A stretch of 64,000 nucleotides of DNA from positions 62,001 through 126,000 of the forward strand of contig JAJIRX010000675.1 of assembly GCA_023853785.1 (NCBI GenBank). The letters run 5' to 3'. The notes under the pieces are model-generated. The model had not been told where the DNA came from and searched no databases. It saw only the letters and a program-made list of their open reading frames with translations. The stretch is from Psilocybe azurescens. Lineage: Eukaryota > Basidiomycota > Agaricomycetes > Agaricales > Agrocybaceae. Position 1 is the first letter of the stretch. Each line of letters starts with the position of its first letter. A program made the position numbers and the translations under genes. Of this stretch, positions 1 to 11,012 are shown one piece after another.

Positions 1-2
1 TC

Positions 3-581
3 TTTGCCCTCTTTGTTGGTGTCCTAATTCGCCAAACCGGCAAATTCAAGTGGCTTGCGTTGTATTTCGGTGTGCCCGTCACTATCCTCGGTGTCGGCCT
101 CATGATCCAATTCCGTCAACCTGATGTGAACATTGGCTACGTCGTGATGTGCCAAATTTTCATCGCGTTCGCTGGTGGGACTTGTGTCATCTGCGAGCAG
201 ACCGCTGCAATGGCTGCGACATCGCATCAGTTCGTAGCTGTTGTTCTGGCTATGGAAGGAATGTTCGCCTCTGTGGGCGGCGCGATTGGACAGGCCGTGG
301 CCGGCGCAATCTGGACTGGAACGTTCCCACAAAAGCTGTTGGAGTTGTTACCGGAGGAGAGCAAGGCCCAGTGGCCGCTCATCTACGGAAGCCTGCCCGT
401 CCAGCTGAGCTTCCCTATGGGATCGCCGGAGAGGATTGCGATTAATGCTGCGTACGGATATTCACAGAAGTATATGTGCATCGCTTCCGTGTGCATTTTG
501 GGGGTCTCGTGGGCAAGTGTGGCCTTGTGGAGGGATATCGACGTGAGGAAGTTTAAGCAGGTCAAGGGAACTGTTTTCTAG
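3..581 (+). CDS. Siderophore iron transporter (MFS), C-terminal part
   Basis: The reading frame is open from base 3, so the gene enters from the left edge and only about 192 C-terminal residues are visible. Hydrophobic helices alternate with short loops. The tail has the pattern seen in fungal SIT/ARN siderophore-iron:H+ symporters: an MAATSHQ segment, a loop with IWTGTFPQKL, a YGSLPVQLSFPMGSPERIAI-like stretch, then YGYSQKYMCIA and a last helix ending in WRDIDVRKFKQ. Proteins of this family sit in the plasma or vesicle membrane and import ferric siderophores. The stop is TAG at 579-581. Start, promoter and upstream helices lie outside the window. A different MFS subfamily is possible, but the C-terminal pattern favours SIT. 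Confidence 0.85.
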   Translation, partial: FALFVGVLIRQTGKFKWLALYFGVPVTILGVGLMIQFRQPDVNIGYVVMCQIFIAFAGGTCVICEQTAAMAATSHQFVAVVLAMEGMFASVGGAIGQAVAGAIWTGTFPQKLLELLPEESKAQWPLIYGSLPVQLSFPMGSPERIAINAAYGYSQKYMCIASVCILGVSWASVALWRDIDVRKFKQVKGTVF

Positions 582-1399
582 GCGTAATTCTCCAGATAAA
601 AATGGTGGAAGCACAAGCGTCCTATCGAACCTCAAACATCTAGACTACCATAGTATATTAGACGACTTTTTAACATCATGACATACGATTTTTATATACT
701 CTTGTACACACATTATTACTATTGCATATACCTCTGCAACAGACTGAATGTCCACTGAAAATAAGAGTTGTCGCGTATAGTCACGTATTGACTCTTCACA
801 GCGCGTGTCCACGTGCATGATCATTCACACTGCCAAGTCACCTGGACCTGGGAGTCGAAATACAGGGAACCTCCATTGCAGCTCGCATTCCACGTCCTCA
901 GCTTTTCACTCTTTGCAAAAACAAAACTAGAAACGCTGATCTCTTTGGCTCTATATGATTATGGATGGCTAATTGAAGACTAGCGGATGATGCTGAAGTT
1001 CGCAGTCCACCTTGGTACATTGCCGCAACACCGGGATGCATGGACCTGGACAAAGGCCTTTGGTAAGAGTGGGAAATGGATCATAGGCGGAACGGATGCG
1101 TGATGTACGGAGAAGCTAAACAATGTCGACGGTCGGTGCATATCGCTCGTTGGGCACAACGCCATAAGCATTCCTTCGTTAAGCAGAAAGTCGAACTACA
1201 CCTGAGAGAAGGTGAGTACGAGTCTGCGCATTGACTACGCTCGTAGACAAATTCTAGAATATGGAAATATGGCGAACTCTCTTCCCAAGCCGGTTTTTCA
1301 ATTTACTGGATCCCCGTCTTTCTATCCAGTTTGAAGGACCTCCATCTATAGTAACCCCCCTGAAGGTATGTTTAAATAATACATTCTGGAGATAATCCC
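582..1399. other. Intergenic, no gene seen
   Basis: This stretch lies between two convergent genes. The open frames here are short, lack splice partners and resemble no family I know. It probably holds the two 3' untranslated regions. Confidence 0.5.
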
Positions 1400-2711
1400 T
1401 TACGCCTTAAATTTCTCCCCCAACTTCATATAATTCCAACAGATACTCCACCCTAAGTCATCCCCAAACATCATTTTCCTGACTTCCTCGCCCACAGTAA
1501 CCCCCCTCTGCAGCACTATACCCTACCGCCTCATTCCCTACCGCCAGCGCCATCATTGGCGGGATTGGGTCCAATTCACTATCCTTAATATCCTCCTTCT
1601 TCTTCTCCCCCCTTTCGACAAGCATTCTTTGATGAATATTCCTCGCTGCCAAACTGCCCATCCACATCGCTGCACCTGCCCTCTTGATGCCACTCCACTT
1701 TACCGCATCACCTACGCAAAAGTGTCCCTCCGGCAAGGTCTTAATCGCAAGGTTGGATTCAATCTGGACATACCCTTCTTTATCAACCGCTTCCTTAGGA
1801 AGAAACTCGATTCCTGTAGGATGCTGCCCTGATATAGCGGTGATTACAACCGCAGTTTTCATTATCTCGCCTGTGGACAGACGAAGCTCCCAATGTTCCG
1901 GCTCCTCGGAAATTTTGACAGTTTCGAGAACGCGAGCGCTAAGTTTTAGTGAGACACCTGTTTTCTCTAAAAGCTCTGCCGCTGACTCCGCGAATTTATC
2001 GGGAAGAGGCTCGGCAGAGAGCAGGCGCGCACGCGAGTGGATCAGGGTGACCGGAAGCTCGTGATGAGCGTGCTTTAACTCGGCCGCCATTTCTATTCCG
2101 ACAGCGCCTCCGCCTATGACGACGACACCATGTTGACGCGCGGAAGCGGACTCGACTCGTTCAAGGTGCGCAGTCGCTTCAGCGAGATAGGTAGCTTTGG
2201 TCAATGCGCTGGGAACCGTGGGCCAGACGCGGCGGAGCCCGGTGGCAACGATACAGTAGTCGTAGGACTGGGTGAGAGTCTCGATGGGAGCTCCAGGAGC
2301 GGTGGGCTTGGTGATGATCGCGGTACGGGTTGTAGGGCATAGAGAGGTCACGGTGCCTTGGATAAAGCTGAGGTTAGGAGCGGTGCGGAGGCCGGGAATT
2401 TCTGTAAAACGCTGCCAGACTTTGGGGGTATATTGGCGGTCGGCGAGTGCGAGGGGGTTGCCGATCAAGTGCACTAGGTGGGTCGTAAGTCAGTCAGGAA
2501 GTGAACTGGAATGTAAATTGAGGGACTCACTGTAGCCATCGCGCTCATCAACCACGGTGATTTCAACGGGTATCCTATGCTCAGACTCAAGAGGGTCTTC
2601 GGAGTAATCAAAACGTGGGCGCTTCCCGTGGGTGAGGTCAAGGAGGTTCGTGACAGCTCCGAGGCCGGCGTAGGCGCCTCCGATGACAAGTACTTTAAAC
2701 TTCAATTCCAT
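1400..2711 (-). CDS. AIF/AMID-like FAD-dependent NAD(P)H oxidoreductase
   Basis: There are two exons, complement(2531..2711) and complement(1400..2473), joined by a 57-bp intron with GTGAGT at its 5' end and CTAG at its 3' end. The protein begins MELKFKVLVIGGAYAG, a dinucleotide-binding GxGxxG-type turn for FAD. A second nucleotide-binding site, VVVIGGGAVGIE, lies mid-protein, and a FCVGDAVKWSG motif near the end is the second FAD contact of this fold. The family includes apoptosis-inducing factor homologues (AMID/FSP1-like) that oxidise NAD(P)H. As read, the frame stops at 1458. Removing one G from the six-base run at 1501-1506 restores the usual tail (VGEEVRKMMFGDDLGW and on), ending at 1400. 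The ATG at 2711 was chosen over an upstream GTG because it directly precedes the FAD motif. Confidence 0.85.
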
Positions 2712-3151
2712 CGAGCTCACGAAGATTATCTAGAAGTTATTTGCGTTCCGTCAAAGCTCTTCTTATCAGATAATAGCACGCCACTCTCCGGCAATCTCCG
2801 ATGACGAAAGTGCGTTGATTCGGACCTCAGTCCTTCAGTTCGGCATGGTCAAGAAACGGGTTTGTGCAAATGTACATCATCAATTCCTCGTGGTATTTGT
2901 GGCTATTGAGCACTCTTTCACTATCCTTTTCTGCCACGCTATTTTTTGACAGGATCTTTTCGAAAAATGAACTGTTCCGACGCTTGTGGCGAACACTGGC
3001 GATCTCCAGTCACTGCTGGAATCTCTGAATGAACCGGAAGGATTGTTCCACCCGAAATTTTGAAATTGCATGACTTGATTAGGACGGATCAGCATAAAGA
3101 ATCCTGTGCTGAAATCATTGGAAATTTCAAACCATAATCCTCATCAATAAA

Positions 3152-4672
3152 ATGCCAAACGAAATCCTCGCTGAAATATTCAAATTCTCCACCCCAAGCA
3201 TGGATTGCTTGTCATCGAAGGCGTGTGCAGCCTGTGGCACTATCTTGCGCGAAATACATCTTGTTTCTGGACGACCCTTCTCTTCAATATCAGTTGCCAA
3301 ACCTCCAAAAGCAACGTTCTACGTGCTATAGAATGGCTCAGCCGCTCAGGGGATCTTCCGCTGACGACCTGTCTCTCCACCAGCTCGTAGGCCACTGTTG
3401 CTCTTGAATCTGCTTTGAATCGATTTTCTTTCCCTTGATAGATTTCATCAACCAGTCTGTCACTCGCTGCCACACTTTGCATTTTGAGTGGTTCGTCTTC
3501 AATACTATCAAAAATTTCCAACACTTCGGGGGCCATCAAGCTACGCGTCTTGGTTCTTAGGACCGTGGTCGCCACCATTATGACTAAACCTTTTAACCTT
3601 GGACTCCAAATGGCTCTAAACCAGGTGCACATAGATGGGATCGATCTGGATTCACTAGTAATAAGCTGGAGAAATCTCACCACATTCTATGCGAGTGATC
3701 TCTTCTTTGACAAATTATTGGCATTCATTAATCTGGCTCCCGTCTTAAATGAGTGTTGCGCTCTTGCCAACTTGTCTGTAGAGATCCACTACCATCCGTT
3801 GGTTACAAAATATTTTATTCTTTACTGCACAAACTTGACGTCGTCTTTGATAGCTCATCTTCGAAGCAGGAGCTGGAGTCTTCTTCCAGAACATGACTTT
3901 GTATGGTCTGACCGGCCTTAATTGCTATGCTGGAGACTACAATTTCCCTACAACAGCTTTCACGGATTTTTGTCGCGCGCTCTGCGTGTTCACTTCAGCA
4001 ATTTTCCCTCTTCACGTTTGGGGCGAAGATCTTATTCACGTGTCGCGGGCTGCACTGAGCTAGTAGACCTGTTTGTAAAAGTTCTGGCGCAGCTCTATGA
4101 CTCTGAGCTCCATCCCTTCTACGAGAAGCTCTGCATGGATCCTGAAAAAATGAATATACCCTCGGCCATCGAAGAACCATTACTTCCTTTACTACAGAAG
4201 CTCGTCTTAGACATAAACACACCCTTTCCCTGCGCGCTTCTACCAGGTTTTTTCAGTCCCTTCAACAATGGACTTGCCGCTATCAATTGTCGACCTCTAA
4301 AGTATATCGAGATATTTTGTCGACCTATGGAGAATGATTCGGAAGACGAGGGCGCTTCATAAGGCAACAATTCTTCAGAAGATGAGGACACTTCAGAACT
4401 TGAGGGCATTTTGGAAGGCAAAGACGAATTAACAGATAAAGACGAATCAAAAGACGAGGATCGTCTAGAAAAACATCATTCAATCAGGGATGCCTTGATT
4501 AACTATTGGACAAACTTACAATAAGCTTAAACAATGTCAAGACCGTCTGACTCGAGAAGCTCTAGATCTTCGTGTCGACGACAGCCGGGACTGGGATCAC
4601 TACAAGGACTTATTTGATCTATCGCACGAGGCCTTACGGGCCAGAGACAAAGCTGCAAAGAATGAGACTTAA
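3152..4672 (+). pseudogene. Degenerate F-box/LRR protein gene
   Basis: An ATG at 3152 opens MPNEILAEIFKF, the start of a basidiomycete F-box. The next expected piece, a VC..W..LA..T..FW pattern followed by AIEWLSRSGDLPL, is in another frame (about 3205-3390). LRR-like pieces continue in a third frame (about 3590-3770), then PLLPLLQKLVLD at about 4170, then an acidic stretch and a coil-like tail ending at 4672. In-frame stops and shifts separate the pieces. F-box proteins recruit substrates to SCF ubiquitin ligases. This copy could not make one without several corrections. Some shifts could be assembly errors as elsewhere in the window, but there are more here, so a decayed gene is the simpler reading. 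Confidence 0.6.
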
Positions 4673-5791
4673 AATTCGGCTCTGACGTGCAGAGAGTGTT
4701 GTCCACATCTCGCGGACCATTGTGGTACTAAAGAGAAATAGCTGTATACCTTATCAAAGTACGATCATGCAACGGCAAGTCATAACATATAGACCACTTC
4801 AGATGCATGTTTGCCGCCGTATTCGTTTGTGCAGTTTACTTAGTGTCTTTTCACTCCCTGTTCTCTCTAACGGTCTCTTGTCACCGTGTTTTGTACTCTT
4901 GATGGTAATCCGATTATTCTGCGCAACTGCTAATGCCGTTCTGTTTCTTATGAAATATCTTTGATAATGCTGGTTAAGCGCCTGAGGCATTCGCAAATGA
5001 ACAAAAAAATCAGACAATTACACACCAGGTATCGACATCCTCGTCAGAGCTGTAGTCTTTAATGATCTCAGGTCGACTTTTTATTATTTTATCGGGAGGA
5101 TTGGGCAGTTACCTCTTAGATGACTTATATTGAGTTTTTTCTAGCATCCGAGTAAAATTTTTTGCATGTTTAGTACCAACTTGGAGTATGAGGGCATATG
5201 GAGGACTCAGCATACGGATCCCATTAGTCACCAGTGACCCTGTTTGACCACCCCACCTTGTGGCCGCATGATTCGTCATATGAACGCTCTTTCTTGGCGT
5301 ATACGACCATTGCACAACTATTGTCAGTCAGATGCAACAATGACGTTAGGGTCAGATGAACTATGGCTGATTCTCATCGTGCAGCACTGAGTACTCAGTA
5401 GATGTCCCGAGGTAACTTGAAGATGTTATTTCGCCGAGATCTAAATTTAGAACACGTGGTGACGCGACCTCGTCGCGTCGTTTGTGTTCCCCTGATTGAC
5501 GCGTCGGTTTCTCCTCCACATCTACAGAAAGCATATTCCAGCCAGAGTACCTCCAGAATTTTATTCTCTCGGAAGATAATTATAACAGCTTTTAGCACTG
5601 TTCCTACTTGCCCGTACGGCGCGGTGTTTTTTGTGCACCAGGTCATCACTCCTGTTTTTTTTTATCTCCGGCCATTGTCTAATCCACTATGGCCTAACTA
5701 TCTGACTCCCAATTTTTCAAGATGCCCGGTATAACCATTTGGATATAGGTCTAATAAGCCCTACGGTTCCCTGTCAGTGTAGTGAATAAGG
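4673..5791. other. Intergenic, no gene seen
   Basis: Only short overlapping frames occur here. The frame at 5402-5734 has no recognisable domain. The last part leads into the promoter of the small gene that follows. Confidence 0.45.
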
Positions 5792-5798
5792 TATAAAA
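5792..5798 (+). promoter_or_regulatory. TATA box of small gene A1
   Basis: TATAAAA lies 86 bases before the ATG at 5884, a suitable place for a core promoter. Few genes in the window show such a clean box. Confidence 0.6.
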
Positions 5799-5883
5799 GA
5801 GGGCAGGTTTTTTGATAGACCATCAGAACATTCCCCGTTCAAGTTCATCTTTATTCTTGCAACACATCTATCTACCATCTGCA

Positions 5884-6383
5884 ATGTCGTTTAAATACAG
5901 AGGCGTCCCCTTCTACGATCCCAAAGGAACTCTTACCTCTGAGAGGATCAACTACGTTCTGTACGAGTTTAATAAAGTCGAGGGGAGACTCCAAGCTATG
6001 TAGGACCGTGTCATCCCCACTGCTGTCTAACGTGACTAACTGCAGCTCTATCACCCTAAGGTCGGAAAAAGGGGGTCAAACGCGACTGGTTGCGTCTAGA
6101 GCAAGCACCGGTTTCCGTTTGGTTAAACGCTCACCCCGGACGCCGCGTTCAGTACACTACCAATCAAAAGGCGATTTTTGTGATGCATGTTTACGAGTCG
6201 GTCGAGCATTCGCAATGCACTTTGCCCAATCAACTTTCCGAGGCAATGCTCGACATTATGGGAGACATTATGGTAAGTACTTATATTCTTCTAGCAGGAA
6301 AGCTCCGGTCTAATGATCTTTCGTTAATGTAGGACACTGTCGTCCCAAATGCGACCGCCTCTGATACCTCTGATTCGGACTAG
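5884..6383 (+). CDS. Orphan small protein, family A copy 1
   Basis: I do not recognise this family, but a second copy at 31699-32242 (minus) supports it as a real gene. Exon 1 begins MSFKYRGVPFYDPKGTLTSER and matches copy 2 as M.F...VP.YDP...LT.ER..Y...EF. Exon 2 (to 6272) shares VKR.W, KAIFVMHVYES (KTAFLVYVYEA in copy 2) and LS.AM..I..D.M. A GTAAGT intron follows, and exon 3 (6333-6383) starts DTV where copy 2 has DSV. All three exon positions agree between copies. The exon 1/2 join is unclear: the best donor (GTAGGA at 6000) and the acceptors give a frame conflict, so there may be a base error or a GTCGAG donor at 5977. No signal peptide or membrane helix is seen. Confidence 0.6.
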
Positions 6384-7104
6384 AGTATCATGAAGTTTCC
6401 TAGTTTCAGATATTTTGAAACTCTCGTCGTAAATTTGTATTACACGTTCTCGATTTGCTTTCGATATGGTCAATTCATAAACTCTCCATCATCCTTATTC
6501 TCGGTTCATATTCTCGGAAAGGCATTTTGAAATGAACGAATATTGCTGTCAAATCAGTCTCACTTGCTTTACTCACTCAGTTGGTCCTCAAACACGAAGT
6601 TAATTGTAAAAGGCGTTGGGTCTGCAGGACACTGAAGAATTTGGAACCAAGGTCCTTATGCGATTTTGGTTGGTTTTCGCCGCTAGAAGCACAAGATAAA
6701 AGCAAGAAGTAAAGCCCCACAGCACCATGAATCCACGGCGAAACAAAGAACCTGAGGCATCAGACCTCCAGTACCCTCTCGGAAATTGAAGTTTACGACG
6801 GTAACGTCCATGTTCATAATGCGCAAAGAGACCGTTGATTGATACAGAAAGTTCAAGGGAGGCCCTGTGCACAGCGTACAGACAGGTCAAGGTCAAGGAA
6901 AAGGCAAACTCACAGATCATGAAAAGTTAGAGAAAGTTTGCCGTTCAACGGACTTTTGCGATTTATACCCACGCTGTGTTGCAACAGGGTCGTGCTGGGG
7001 TCCGTTCTGTCTATACTCTAACCAGTCTCTTCATCCCTCAGCATGAAAGCAACCTCTTCTTTCCTTTGGTGTACATATTTAAACTTGTATTCTCTCCTAC
7101 AGTC
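6384..7104. other. Intergenic and possible 5' end of the next gene
   Basis: No convincing coding region is seen. The first exon of the OB-fold gene probably lies near 7040-7100, just before a CCTACAG acceptor at 7102, but I could not fix it. Confidence 0.35.
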
Positions 7105-8392
7105 TCATGTATAGAGTCTTTCCTGGGTGCCCCTACCCTGGCTGAAATCAAGAACGACCCCACCACCTATTCATGGCGAACTGTATCTTCGAAGAGCGTG
7201 TCTTCCAACCCTACTCGGGCCCTCCATCCTACGCAGTCGCTCATCGTGCTCCCTCTCGCTACGCTGGAAGAGGCGAGTCGAAGGATATCCTTGATTTACA
7301 AGGATATTGTGTTCAATGAGGGCCCTGAGGAAGAGAGCTTTGTGAACCCTGGTTCTGAACAGGTCAGGAGAGGGAGAGCCTGTTCCTGTCGAGGTCTCGG
7401 TTTTTCGAGGCGTAGGTGAGCATTTTCTGTTCGTCTGGGTTTTTGATAGGTTTTTGGGTTTGTTGTTCCTGCGTGCTGATGATGAATCTTTATGACCATG
7501 ACGATGGAATAGAGCAGACCACGCTGTTCTCATGGCCGCCAAGTAGGCCGGCGGAGGCGGACAGCGACAACGATGACTCCAGGGATGGCTTCGTCGGTCC
7601 TTCGTTTTTGCTGGACAGCTCATCATCAAGCATTGCTTCGTCTGCTCTTTCATGCCAACTCTGAGCCTCCTCAATCTCCGCCTCCGGACTCACAAGCTTC
7701 AGGATCAGAACCAGGATTAGAATCGCGCTTCCTGGCCACGCAAGAGCCCGAATCTCAGTCGTTCGGAAACTACTCCGACGCGTCCTCCATAGCGCGATTC
7801 CCGTCCTTCCACTTCAACCTGCACTCCCTGACCTCTCTTACTTCGCTCATCGAGCGGAAGTTCAAAGGCTCGATCAAAGTCAGCTGCCTTCTCGCTGTGC
7901 TTGAAGTAGAAGGCCCCGACTCGATCCATATCAAGAAGGGAGCGGACGCCGGGAAGGAAGTGTCCATCTTCAAGATGGTACTGGGTGACGAGGACAGCAC
8001 GGTGTGTAAGCTCACTGCGTGGCGGGAGGTCGCGGAGGATTGGGGCGGCTCTGGGGTAGCGGTCGCCGCTAAACGAGGCGATATAGTCCATATTGAAAGT
8101 GCGTGTTTGTGTTTCTTCTACCTATGTATTGGACTTGTCTGAATGAACTTCTTTGTCTATTCGGATTTTTGTAGATGTTATGGCTACCTGCGATCCTGCG
8201 ACGTCGATCACGCTATCTGCATCGCCTTACCTGAAATCGCAGCTCGTCATATGTTATCGCACCATGCCTTACTCACACGAAGATGGAAGACTGCGACCTG
8301 ACTTGCGTCTGGGAATCAGCGAGCCCAGTGTCCGCAAGGTTGCAGCTGTTGTACAGTGGTTCGAAGACATGGCTGGACTTCAGCAGAAGTAA
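7105..8392 (+). CDS. OB-fold protein, possibly SHLD2 (shieldin)-like
   Basis: The C-terminal part is clear. Exon 7700-8098 joins to 8175-8392 through a GTGCGT-TGTAG intron, giving VHIENVMATCD across the join. The core runs VLEVEGPDSIHIKKG, EVSIFKMVLGDED, KLTAWREVAEDW, KRGDIVHIENV, the strand order of a single-strand-DNA-type OB fold. From memory this resembles the first OB domain of shieldin subunit 2 homologues in fungi, which act in double-strand break repair. That link is inference. The N-terminal half contains FLGAPTLAEIKNDP and a serine/acid-rich stretch, with an intron at about 7415-7512. It has at least one frame conflict near 7663, and its true start is not resolved. It could instead be another OB-fold nucleic-acid binder. 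Confidence 0.6.
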
Positions 8393-8557
8393 CATCGAAA
8401 TTGGAAGATCGACTCGGTTTGTTCTAACGTCACACTAAGTGTCGCTTGCGATTTATACTGCTGCTCGTCAAATCCAATTTCTAATTATGTCATAAAAAGA
8501 CTGGTAAAAATTCATAATGCTACAGTGCTGCGAATTCAAAACGACATAAGGTCTTCT

Positions 8558-9071
8558 TTAAAGCAGAGATTTGCCCTGCTCGACGAGAGCCTGTATAACG
8601 CCATGAGATCGCGTGCAACAGGGTAATCAAGTATGTCTTACCTCAAGTTCCTGTGGACGGGCTCCAACGACTTCGCCAACCTTATCTCCACCCTTGAAGA
8701 GGTAGAAAGTAGGCATCTGGATCATAGCGCCATTAGCGATGATCCTTGTTTTAATCGACAAAAGGGGGAGTGCTTACCGCTCGGACGCCGACTTCCTGGG
8801 CGATATCGGTCTGCTCATCAACGTCGACTTTGTAGAACTCGACGCCCTCAGGGGCAACATTGGAGAACCTCTCGAAGATAGGAGAGACGGCCTTGCAAGG
8901 TCCACACCATGTGGCCCAAAAGTCAACCAGGATGGGCTTTCCGCTGTTGACCTGTGGAGGAAAGCATGCATGAACGCAAGGTTAGTTCCACGAACACATC
9001 AAAGCTGATCTGGGCGAAGTGCTTACAAGGGCTCGGAATTCAGCAAGGGAGGTGATAGCTTTGACAACCAT
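8558..9071 (-). CDS. Thioredoxin
   Basis: There are four exons, complement(8558..8590, 8642..8716, 8778..8951, 9027..9071), with GT-AG introns of 51-75 bp, giving 108 residues, the normal length for a cytosolic thioredoxin. The active site WCGPC is at residues 30-34 (cysteines 31 and 34) within VDFWATWCGPCK. The buried aspartate (LVDFW), the KVDVDEQTDIA segment and the cis-proline loop RAMPTF follow in order. The protein reduces disulfides in ribonucleotide reductase, peroxiredoxins and methionine sulfoxide reductase, using thioredoxin reductase and NADPH. There is no targeting peptide: the frame starts MVVKAITSLAEF at the ATG at 9071. This gene has no frame break, unlike many neighbours. Confidence 0.97.
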
Positions 9072-11012
9072 TGCGTAGATCGGAGGTGGGTGTATTTGGG
9101 TGGGTGATAGGGAGTGTTCGGTGAGACGATGTCGTGTTTTTATAATCTTAGGACTCAGATTACGGGTGGTGGACCTTGCTTGGTGAGCGATCACGTGGAC
9201 ACGTGAATTGCATAATTTCGTCATCCGATTCCGACACCAGTGCACTGCCCGAAGCTATCAATAATCCTGTGCGCTATGACTATACTCTAGATGACTAGTA
9301 TTCAGTCAGTGATGGAATGTACGCGAAGACCCGGGCTGTGATACAGTAGTCCTATGTATCGCCGGAGGAAAATCATCATACGACTCGGATCATCAGCTAT
9401 GGCAATCTCCTTTGCTAGTACATAGCGTGTTTCGAGATTCCTCCAAATTTAGGTCCGTTTCGGCTGAAAGATATGCATGCTTTCGTTATCGAGCATACCG
9501 TCGATCTATGAATCTAAGGGCGCGGCTTACTCAGCACGGGATAGAGGAATGAAAGATTACATGCTGGGTAATAGCTTGACAAAGATCTCAAAAGCAGGAA
9601 GATAGTTAGTCAAGATGTATGATCAGTGAGGTTGGAAAAAAGTGAAGCAGGTCGACATATGTATGTATGGGTAGCAAGGCCAGGAAGAAAAAGACTGAGG
9701 TACTGCGCCAGTTTTATGAAGAACTCATATAAAACTTCTGGAAATCCATCCAAATCGGCAATCGTTATCGATATCTATATATCCGCAGTTCACTAAAGCA
9801 GAAATGAGTCGTGAGGTGAACCTCTGGGTTCAACGGGGTAGAACTGTAGAAGTACTGATCAAAGAGAAGAGGTTGAGCGGACATAGAAGCGACATATAAA
9901 AAATCGGTCTTTGAGTCGTTCAAGGGAGAAAGTCAACGAATATCTAAAAAGCATCAACTTACCTGAGTAGAACGCTTATTAGGTCGAGCTCAAACTAATC
10001 GTCAATTACGAAAAGAAAGGGCCAGTGGATATGGAGTGGAGTTACCTGGCAACCCTCTAGCCCACCTTCAGCGCTCGGCTTCATCAAATGGTAGATATCT
10101 TGGCCGCGAAGCTGGCAAGGAACTTCACCGCAGTCGGTCTGTGGGAATATTTCGATTCTTGTGCTTCCAGATCAAATAAGTATTCCGAGTAAGTTACCGA
10201 CACAAAAACGCATGCATCCGAATGACGTTATGCACTGTGTAGACCAAATTGAGACCAAACGTTGACCAATCGAGAAGGTCGCGACGATAAGCATGAAGCG
10301 AGATTCTATACGTTAAGCATCGATATACGAGTTGGAGAAATTAATGCACGAATTGCTGACGCACTGAACACCTGCACAACGCTTTCAAGTTTAACGTCAA
10401 CGCTGATCGTGCCAAAACCGTCAATGGTGGCAGTGCACTTGTTGTGGCTCATAGGGATAAGTACTCGGCAACTGGCATTTGACTTAACACCATCACAGTT
10501 GCATCGCAGTAGCATACTTTCTTATCACAGTTTCATCGTAGTGCATACGTTCTCTTACACTTACATATCTTCCACGCACTGACACCTATTTCTGTCCACC
10601 CTATTCCCAACTCGATGTTTCGGATTTTTCAATGTACGCAACATCTCCTTTATCTAGTAATTCCGGCGGATAAGACCGCTCGCTCCATGGTTCCATCTCC
10701 AAATGGCACTGGGCTTGGGCTGGCAAAAATAATATGGAATATCGTGTCCGTCACCGAACTCTAATTGGATCATGATGAAAGAAATGGACGGACTGCGCAA
10801 GGGACGCGGCTAATAACCTCCGCCAGGAGACGCGCTCGCTATCTACGTACGAGTTCGTGCTGATCGATGATTATATGTTGGCCTAATCGTGACACCGAGT
10901 CTGTTTTATATGAACTGCGCAGGTCTCTCAAACGCATTTTAGCGATTATACATTCCCCACCTCCATTCTCGCCATCGGACTGCCTGGTTTGAGGCGCATA
11001 TACGAACTTTCC
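9072..11012. other. Intergenic, about 1.9 kb without a supported gene
   Basis: The thioredoxin and ABCA promoters must lie here, since the two genes are transcribed divergently. A frame at 10262-10582 is open by chance and shows no codon or domain evidence. I see no repeat, tRNA or transposon signature. Confidence 0.45.

Noticed and set aside
10262..10582. Open frame of 106 codons before the ABCA gene
   Set aside because: It has no family resemblance, no splice context and unremarkable codon use. It is likely chance.
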